DNA from: Burkholderiales bacterium
GTDB taxonomy: Bacteria > Pseudomonadota > Gammaproteobacteria > Burkholderiales > SG8-41
Assembly (NCBI GenBank): GCA_005800795.1
Contig: SYEN01000512.1
Location: 1 to 11,921, forward strand
Length of the DNA stretch: 11,921 bases
Direction of reading: 5' to 3'
The notes beneath the pieces were generated by a model. That model had not been told where the DNA came from. It searched no databases and saw only the letters and a program-made list of their open reading frames with translations. Numbering within the stretch: position 1 is the stretch's first letter; every line of letters starts with the position of its first letter. The translations under genes were made by a program, and so were the position numbers. Positions 7,941 to 11,921 of this stretch are shown piece by piece.

Positions 7941-7951
7941 AAAAAAAGATC

Positions 7952-7969
7952 AATAAAATTAGATACTTA
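7952..7969 (+). repeat. AT-rich start-site motif, copy B
   Basis: Core AATAAAATTAGATACTTA, whose last A is the first base of the start codon at 7969. It matches copies at 607-624 and 9207-9224. No Shine-Dalgarno sequence is present upstream of the start codon. It lies 11 nt after the 18-bp palindrome. Confidence 0.6.
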
Positions 7970-8952
7970 TGATATCTCTGCGTTTTGGCGCAGCAAGCCT
8001 CCCGGCCGCACTTGCCGTACTGGCCCTGCTCGCCGCAAGCAACGCCACCGCGCAAACCTGGCCCGCCAAACCCATACGCCTGGTCGTGCCCTTCCCTGCC
8101 GGCGGGCCCGCAGACATTACCGCGCGCATTCTGGCGCCCAAATTGGCCGAGGCGCTGGGACAAAACCTGCTGGTCGACAATCGGTCCGGCGGCAGCAGCA
8201 TTATCGGTTCAGACATCGTCGCCAAGTCACCGCCGGATGGATACACGCTGCTGCTCTCCACGGTTACCGGTACCATCAATGTCAGTCTGATTCCGAAAAT
8301 TCCGTATGACTTGACTCGTGATTTTGATCCCGTGGCACAGCTCTTCATCACTACCAGCATTCTTACCGCACACCCGTCGCTGCCGGTCAAATCGGTGAAG
8401 GAGTTGGTCGCGCTGGCCAGATCAAGCCCCGTGCAACTCATCTACGGCTCTGCGGGCAATGGCTCGCCGTCGCATCTGGCAGGCGAGTTGCTAAAGACCC
8501 TGAGTGGCATCAAACTGCTGCACGTGCCGTACAAAGGCGGCGGGCCAGCGGTGATCGAGCAGGTCGCCGGACATGTACAACTGGCGTTTCTCAGCGCGCC
8601 TGCTGTAGTGCCTTACATCAAGAGCGGACGGCTACGCGCACTGGCGGTGACCAATGCCAAACGCTCTCAAGTGTTTCCCGACTTGCCCACGATTGCCGAA
8701 GCGGCACTGCCTGGCTACGAATCCGAAGGCTGGTCTGGCATATATACACCAGCGCGCACACCCGCTGCTGTGGTGCAAAGGCTGCAAAGCGAATTCGCCA
8801 CCGCCCTGCGCGACAACGACGTGCGCACAAGACTCCTCGCCACCGGCACGGAACCCGCATTCATGCCACCCGAAGCGTTCGGCGCGAAAGTGCGCGACGA
8901 AATCGTGCGCTGGGGCAAAGTGGTGAATGCCTCCGGCATGAAAGTCGATTGA
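7969..8952 (+). CDS. Bug/TctC-family periplasmic solute receptor (first of three)
   Basis: A 327-residue tripartite-tricarboxylate-transporter receptor of the Bug family. The signal peptide covers residues 1-28 (hydrophobic stretch LPAALAVLALLAAS), with likely cleavage after NATA before QTWP, so the mature protein is periplasmic. Family hallmarks are PIRLVVPFPAGGPADITAR (35-53), the VDNRSGGSSIIG loop (69-80), SPPDGYTLL (87-95), YGSAGNGSPSHLAGE (159-173) and VPYKGGGPA (186-194). Members bind carboxylates, amino acids or other small ligands between two lobes. The ATG at 7969 is the only usable start, as an in-frame TAG lies at 7960, yet there is no Shine-Dalgarno. No TctA/TctB membrane genes are in the window, common for orphan Bug receptors in Burkholderiales. 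A truncated Mo-hydroxylase gene starts 13 nt after its stop, so the lost enzyme may once have acted on its ligand. The ligand is unknown. Confidence 0.92.
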   Translation: MISLRFGAASLPAALAVLALLAASNATAQTWPAKPIRLVVPFPAGGPADITARILAPKLAEALGQNLLVDNRSGGSSIIGSDIVAKSPPDGYTLLLSTVTGTINVSLIPKIPYDLTRDFDPVAQLFITTSILTAHPSLPVKSVKELVALARSSPVQLIYGSAGNGSPSHLAGELLKTLSGIKLLHVPYKGGGPAVIEQVAGHVQLAFLSAPAVVPYIKSGRLRALAVTNAKRSQVFPDLPTIAEAALPGYESEGWSGIYTPARTPAAVVQRLQSEFATALRDNDVRTRLLATGTEPAFMPPEAFGAKVRDEIVRWGKVVNASGMKVD

Positions 8953-8965
8953 GCAGCGGCCCGCA

Positions 8966-9061
8966 GTGAAAGCCGCGCTATTCGAATACACCCGAGCCGC
9001 ATCAGTGGCCGCAGCCTGCGCGTTGCTGCACGAACACCACGATGATGCCAAACGCATTGCC
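8966..9061 (+). pseudogene. 5' fragment of a second CoxM-type FAD subunit gene
   Basis: From a GTG at 8966, 13 nt after the preceding stop, the frame reads MKAALFEYTRAASVAAACAL and then LHEHHDDAKRIA. This is the characteristic N-terminus of CoxM-type FAD subunits (pattern MKAAxFxYxRxxS...ALLxEHxDDAKxLAGGQS). The expected first FAD loop GGQS and everything after it are missing: homology stops near 9061 and the frame closes at a TGA (9092-9094) after 42 codons. The sequence continues directly into the tail of a CoxL-type gene in another frame. A normal CoxM is about 270-290 aa, so nearly 90% is gone. The GTG could still give a 42-residue peptide, but function is unlikely. Confidence 0.75.
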
Positions 9062-9064
9062 GCA

Positions 9065-9198
9065 GCTCGCCAGCGGCAGTCGCCCATGCGGTGAACGATG
9101 CGCTCGCGCCGCTGCAAGTCAGCGTGGAAACATTGCCGATGACGCAGGATGCGCTTTGGCGCACAATCACGGTTACGCAGACCAAACACCTTATCTGA
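9065..9198 (+). pseudogene. 3' fragment of a second CoxL-type molybdopterin subunit gene
   Basis: In the frame ending at the TGA at 9196-9198 the translation reads SPAAVAHAVNDALAPLQVSV, then ETLPMTQDALWRTITV and a short tail. This matches the extreme C-terminus of CoxL-type subunits (xPAAVANAVxDALAPLGVxVxxLPMTPExLWRxI). It aligns with the end of the intact large subunit in this window (INAVVDALSEFGVKHVEMPA, then TPERIWRAM). The rest of the roughly 780-residue gene is absent. It abuts the CoxM-type head immediately upstream, with no space for a promoter or start. The two pieces look like the outer ends of one operon whose middle has been lost. The next gene starts 5 nt after this stop codon. 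Confidence 0.72.
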
Positions 9199-9203
9199 AA
9201 ATA

Positions 9204-10214
9204 ATGAATAAAATCAAATACTTATATATATCTTCCCGACGTGCACAGTCACCATGGCTGCTGGCGGTTTGTGTATTCGGTGCCAGTGCCCCTGCACAGG
9301 CGCTGGACACCGCTACCAACTGGCCGACCAAGCCACTGCGCGCGGTGGTGCCTTTCACCGCTGGCAGCGCCACCGATGCGGTTGCGCGCATCGTCAGCGA
9401 ACGATTGGGCACGCAACTCGGCTACACCATCGTGATCGAAAATCGTCCCGGCGCGGGCGGCACCATCGGCATGGCTGTGGCTTCGAAAGCGAATCCTGAT
9501 GGTTACACGCTGCTGGTGCATTCGTCGTCCTATACCGTCACGCCCTCCACTTATCCGAATGCACCGTACGACACGCTGCGCGATTTTGCCGGCATCACAC
9601 CGCTCGCCAATCTGCCCAATGTGCTGGTGATTGCGCCGTCGAAAAACATCCGTTCGGTGAAAGAGCTGATCGCGGGCGCAAAAGCCAAACCCGGCTCGCT
9701 CACTTACGCCTCGGCAGGCGCGGGCAGCGCCACGCATTTGAACGCCGAACGGTTTCGTCTCGGCGCGGGGCTGGACGGCGTGCACGTGCCGTTCAAGGGC
9801 ACGCCCGAAGCACTGACCGAAATTATCAGCGGCCGCATCGACATTTATTTTTGCCCGGTGATTTCGGTGCTTCAGTTGATCAAAGAAAACCGTCTGCTCG
9901 GTCTGGCGGTCGGCAGCAGCAGACGCTCCAGTGCGCTCCCCGATTTGCCCACCACACTCGAAGCCGGTGTGGCGAATTCGGACTACAACTTCTGGGTGGG
10001 CATGGCTGTGCCAGCGAAGACACCCGCCGGCGTGATCACCAAACTGCACCAGCAAACCATCAAGTCTTTACAATCACCGGACCTCACCGAGCGCATGGCC
10101 AGGCTCGGCGCGGAACAAATGCAGATGACACCGCGCGAGTTTGATACCCACATCAGGAATGAAATCGGAATCAATGCCGCGCTGGTGAAGGCGGCGAAGA
10201 TCAATGTGAACTAA
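9204..10214 (+). CDS. Bug/TctC-family periplasmic solute receptor (second of three)
   Basis: From the ATG at 9204 this is a 336-residue Bug receptor. The signal peptide is basic at its N-terminus (MNKIKYLYISSRR), then hydrophobic (PWLLAVCVFGAS), with likely cleavage after APAQA at residue 33. Mature-protein hallmarks are PTKPLRAVVPFTAGSATDAV (41-60), ENRPGAGGTIGM (79-90), NPDGYTLL (97-104), YASAGAGSATHLNAE (168-182) and VPFKGTPEA (195-203). The usual PPGG ligand-loop sequence reads TAGS, and VPYKG reads VPFKG, suggesting a ligand different from its neighbours. A longer in-frame start at 9042 exists but would lie inside the Mo-hydroxylase remnant and destroy the signal peptide, so it is rejected. 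No Shine-Dalgarno precedes 9204, and the AT-rich motif begins directly after the ATG. The ligand is unknown. Confidence 0.9.
   Translation: MNKIKYLYISSRRAQSPWLLAVCVFGASAPAQALDTATNWPTKPLRAVVPFTAGSATDAVARIVSERLGTQLGYTIVIENRPGAGGTIGMAVASKANPDGYTLLVHSSSYTVTPSTYPNAPYDTLRDFAGITPLANLPNVLVIAPSKNIRSVKELIAGAKAKPGSLTYASAGAGSATHLNAERFRLGAGLDGVHVPFKGTPEALTEIISGRIDIYFCPVISVLQLIKENRLLGLAVGSSRRSSALPDLPTTLEAGVANSDYNFWVGMAVPAKTPAGVITKLHQQTIKSLQSPDLTERMARLGAEQMQMTPREFDTHIRNEIGINAALVKAAKINVN
9207..9224 (+). repeat. AT-rich start-site motif, copy C
   Basis: Core AATAAAATCAAATACTTA, differing from copy A at one of 18 positions. Similarity to copy A extends outward: 25 of 28 positions agree between 604-631 and 9204-9231. 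Here it lies just inside the predicted coding region and encodes residues 2-7 (NKIKYL) of the receptor's signal peptide, unlike the other two copies, which precede or end at the ATG. Confidence 0.6.
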
Positions 10215-10236
10215 AGGCCGATGTCGAATACCGTAT

Positions 10237-11232
10237 ATGATGGACAATCAAACAGATTTTTCATTGTCAGCACTGGCGATTCCAGTACTCGGCATGGCCT
10301 TCACGGTTTTGCACACACCGCCCACGCGCGCGCAGACCTACCCTGACAAACCCATCCGCATGGTGCTGCCGTTCCCGCCCGGCGGCGGCACTGACGGGCT
10401 GGCGCGCGTGATCGTGCCGAAAATGAGCCAGGCAATGGGACAGCCGATCGTGATCGACAACCGTCCCGGCGCGGGCGGCATTGCGGCCGCCGAGCTCGTG
10501 GCCAAATCCGCACCCGACGGGCATACGCTGTTCATGGGTTCGTCGACGCTGGTCACCGCTACACCGAGTCTGCTCAAGCTGCCTTACGATTCGCTCAGGG
10601 ATTTCGTGCCAGTCACCCTGTTCGGCACGGCGGCATTCCTGCTCGCAGTGAATCCGCAGGTGCCCGCAACCAGCGTCAGCCAGCTCGTCGCACTCGCCAA
10701 GGCCAAACCCGGCAGCCTGAATTACGCCTCCGGTGGTGTGGGCAGTCCCTTGCATTTGTGCGGCGAGCTTTTCAAGAGTCGCGCCGGCATCAATCTGGTG
10801 CATATCGCCTACAAGGGCGGCGGCCTGGCAGCCACCGCCGTACTGGCCGGCGAAGCGCATTTAATCTTCGGCAGCTTCGCCACCAGCGTTCCGCAAGTAC
10901 GCGCCGGCCGGCTGCGCGCGCTGGCCGTCACCAGCCCGGCGCGTGCCACCATAACGCCGGAAGTACCGACCATGGTCGAATCCGGTTTTGCCGGCTTCAA
11001 CGTGCAGGCTTGGAGCAGCTTCGAAGCGCCGGCTCGCACACCCGAGGCGATAGTGCAGCGCCTCTATCGGGAAACCGCCAGGGCGGCCTTCCTGCCAGAA
11101 GTTATTGATTTAATGAATAAAATTGGCTATTCACCCGCCAACACTACTCCTCAGCAATACGCTGAACAAAGGCGTGCGGAGATGGCGATGTGGGCCAAAC
11201 TGATCAAAGATGCGAACATTCGTGGCGAATAG
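10237..11232 (+). CDS. Bug/TctC-family periplasmic solute receptor (third of three)
   Basis: A 331-residue Bug receptor with a family-typical core: YPDKPIRMVLPFPPGGGTDG (35-54), DNRPGAGG (74-81), APDGHTLF (92-99), NYASGGVGSPLHLCGELF (162-179) and AYKGGG (191-196). The N-terminus has a hydrophobic stretch (LSALAIPVLGMAFTVL) with a plausible cleavage after TRA before QTYP (residue 32). The n-region MMDNQTDF has no Lys or Arg and two Asp, unusual for a Sec signal. No alternative ATG, GTG or TTG exists between the in-frame stop at 10207 and this ATG; an adjacent in-frame ATG at 10240 is equally possible. It follows the second receptor by 22 nt without a Shine-Dalgarno. It ends inside the overlapping slyX start, so coupling to slyX is likely. 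The ligand is unknown; periplasmic location is inferred from the family. Confidence 0.9.
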   Translation: MMDNQTDFSLSALAIPVLGMAFTVLHTPPTRAQTYPDKPIRMVLPFPPGGGTDGLARVIVPKMSQAMGQPIVIDNRPGAGGIAAAELVAKSAPDGHTLFMGSSTLVTATPSLLKLPYDSLRDFVPVTLFGTAAFLLAVNPQVPATSVSQLVALAKAKPGSLNYASGGVGSPLHLCGELFKSRAGINLVHIAYKGGGLAATAVLAGEAHLIFGSFATSVPQVRAGRLRALAVTSPARATITPEVPTMVESGFAGFNVQAWSSFEAPARTPEAIVQRLYRETARAAFLPEVIDLMNKIGYSPANTTPQQYAEQRRAEMAMWAKLIKDANIRGE

Positions 11233-11449
11233 CACGGCGGGAGATCCCGCCGACGGGCGCCTTGAAAAAATCGAAACCAAACTGAGTCTCGCCGAAGACC
11301 TGCTCGACGAATTGAACAAGACCATTTATCGCCAGCAATGCGAAATCGAAACCCTGCAACGGGCAGTCATAACGCTGCGTGAACAATTGCGCGCTTCGCT
11401 GCCCGATGAGCAGCGCAACCTGCTGGACGAAATTCCGCCGCACTACTGA
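11210..11449 (+). CDS. slyX: SlyX family protein
   Basis: A small acidic coiled-coil protein of 79 residues, matching SlyX (usually about 70-75 aa). The heptad-rich helix runs from about residue 17 to 65 (RLEKIETKLSLAEDLLDELN, then TIYRQQCEIETLQRAV), and the protein ends with the characteristic PPHY. SlyX was named in E. coli for its position next to slyD; its molecular role is not established. Here it is not next to an slyD-like gene but overlaps the end of a Bug receptor by 23 nt from the ATG at 11210. A GTG at 11222 is an alternative start that would shorten it by four residues; neither has a clear Shine-Dalgarno. Recognition rests on the helix pattern and the C-terminus. Confidence 0.85.
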   Translation: MRTFVANSTAGDPADGRLEKIETKLSLAEDLLDELNKTIYRQQCEIETLQRAVITLREQLRASLPDEQRNLLDEIPPHY

Positions 11450-11456
11450 ACCACAT

Positions 11457-11484
11457 TTGAAATAGCGCGCCCGTTGAATAAATA
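11457..11484 (+). promoter_or_regulatory. Candidate sigma70 promoter ahead of the alpha/beta hydrolase
   Basis: TTGAAA (11457-11462), a 16-bp spacer, then TAAATA (11479-11484), with AATAAT (11481-11486, 18-bp spacer) as an alternative -10. It sits in the 63-nt gap after slyX and would start transcription about 20 nt before the ATG at 11513. Moderate support only; AT-rich gaps give such matches by chance. Confidence 0.35.
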
Positions 11485-11512
11485 ATCCCCTTCTCCCCAA
11501 CGAGAATCGATC

Positions 11513-11921
11513 ATGACCTCTGTGTCCGCCAAAAGCCATACCCTGATCCGCGACGAAGTCAAACTGCACCATCTGGATTGGGGCAACGAAGGCCAACATC
11601 CCATCGTGCTGGTGCACGGCAGCCGCCTGCATGCGCACGTATGGAACGACTTCAGCAGTCGCTTCAAAGATCGCTTTCACATTGTCGCCGTGGATCAGCG
11701 CGGGCACGGCGACAGCGGGTGGTGCACGCGGGGCCGCTATGATCTTGAGGATTTTTACGAAGACCTGCGGGCAGTGATCGCAGCACGCGGCCTCACCCGC
11801 TTCACGCTGATTGGGCATTCACTGGGCGGGCGCGTATCGATGCTGTATGCCGCGCGACATCATGCACAACTGGAGCGGCTGGTGCTGGTCGATATCACAC
11901 CAGGTCGTCCGTTTGCTGCGA
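11513..11921 (+). CDS. Alpha/beta hydrolase, 3' end outside window
   Basis: The first 136 residues of an alpha/beta-hydrolase-fold enzyme that runs past the window edge. Visible are the oxyanion-hole segment LVHGSRLHAHVW (33-44), the strand and loop VAVDQRGHGDSG (58-69), and the nucleophile elbow IGHSLGGRVSM (100-110) with S103 as nucleophile. LVLVDITPG (123-131) follows. The catalytic acid and histidine lie beyond the end. No signal peptide is present, so it should be cytoplasmic. The family covers esterases, lactonases, C-C bond hydrolases and dehalogenases; nothing here separates them. The ATG at 11513 is preceded by a weak ACGAGAA. A role in the same catabolic neighbourhood is possible but not shown. 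Confidence 0.9.
   Translation, partial: MTSVSAKSHTLIRDEVKLHHLDWGNEGQHPIVLVHGSRLHAHVWNDFSSRFKDRFHIVAVDQRGHGDSGWCTRGRYDLEDFYEDLRAVIAARGLTRFTLIGHSLGGRVSMLYAARHHAQLERLVLVDITPGRPFAA

Noticed and set aside
7923..7947. Palindrome as a rho-independent terminator for the ParA gene
   Set aside because: The hairpin is AT-rich in the centre and is followed by A7 rather than a T-run on the + strand; on the other strand the T-run precedes the hairpin.
9042..9203. Longer in-frame start for the second Bug receptor, adding 54 residues
   Set aside because: The added sequence overlaps the CoxM/CoxL relic in a third frame, has no receptor-like character and would bury the signal peptide.
9249..10055. Long antisense open frame (268 codons) across the second Bug receptor
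   Set aside because: Same codon-bias artefact; the translation shows no family motif and the sense frame is a clear Bug receptor.
11113..11123. Fourth copy of the AT-rich motif (ATGAATAAAAT) near the end of the third Bug receptor
   Set aside because: Only 11 nt match, it lies within conserved C-terminal coding sequence (LMNKIGY), and the TACTTA half is missing.
1..11921. CRISPR arrays, tRNA or rRNA genes, insertion sequences
   Set aside because: No regularly spaced repeats, no cloverleaf-like segments with CCA ends, and no transposase-like reading frame were seen.

Overview
This window reads as a GC-rich betaproteobacterial chromosome, most likely Burkholderiales. The grounds are three consecutive Bug/TctC-type periplasmic receptors (a family greatly expanded in that order), a SlyX homologue, xanthine-dehydrogenase-family oxidoreductase genes and the overall codon use. 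Every supported gene lies on the + strand and spacing is tight. No tRNA, rRNA, CRISPR array, transposase or integrase is visible.

Layout: (1) 2-3014 holds the 3' part of an FAD-binding (CoxM-type) subunit followed by a complete molybdopterin-binding (CoxL-type) subunit of a molybdenum hydroxylase of unknown substrate. (2) 3025-4812 is an NTF2-like/flavin monooxygenase fusion protein, 10 nt behind the CoxL-type gene and with a strong ribosome binding site. (3) After a 118-nt gap with a good sigma70-like promoter, 4931-7098 carries a class V (CefD-like) PLP enzyme and a PuuD-type gamma-glutamyl hydrolase whose start and stop codons overlap (ATGA). (4) 7147-7923 is an orphan ParA-family ATPase with no ParB beside it. 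(5) 7969-11232 contains three different Bug receptors. Between the first two lies the collapsed remnant of a second molybdenum-hydroxylase locus: the head of a CoxM-type gene joined out of frame to the tail of a CoxL-type gene. (6) 11210-11921 has slyX and the start of an alpha/beta hydrolase that runs off the window.

Inferred role: the region looks like a catabolic and uptake neighbourhood. Periplasmic receptors would capture organic acids or related solutes, while the Mo-hydroxylase and the flavin monooxygenase would oxidise a small organic (possibly heterocyclic or aldehyde) substrate. The PLP enzyme and gamma-glutamyl hydrolase would act on an amino or amide compound. No substrate can be read from the sequence.

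The two least expected observations are the head-to-tail Mo-hydroxylase remnant at about 8966-9198 and an AT-rich 18-nt motif. The motif occurs three times, each time touching the start codon of a gene that lacks a Shine-Dalgarno sequence.
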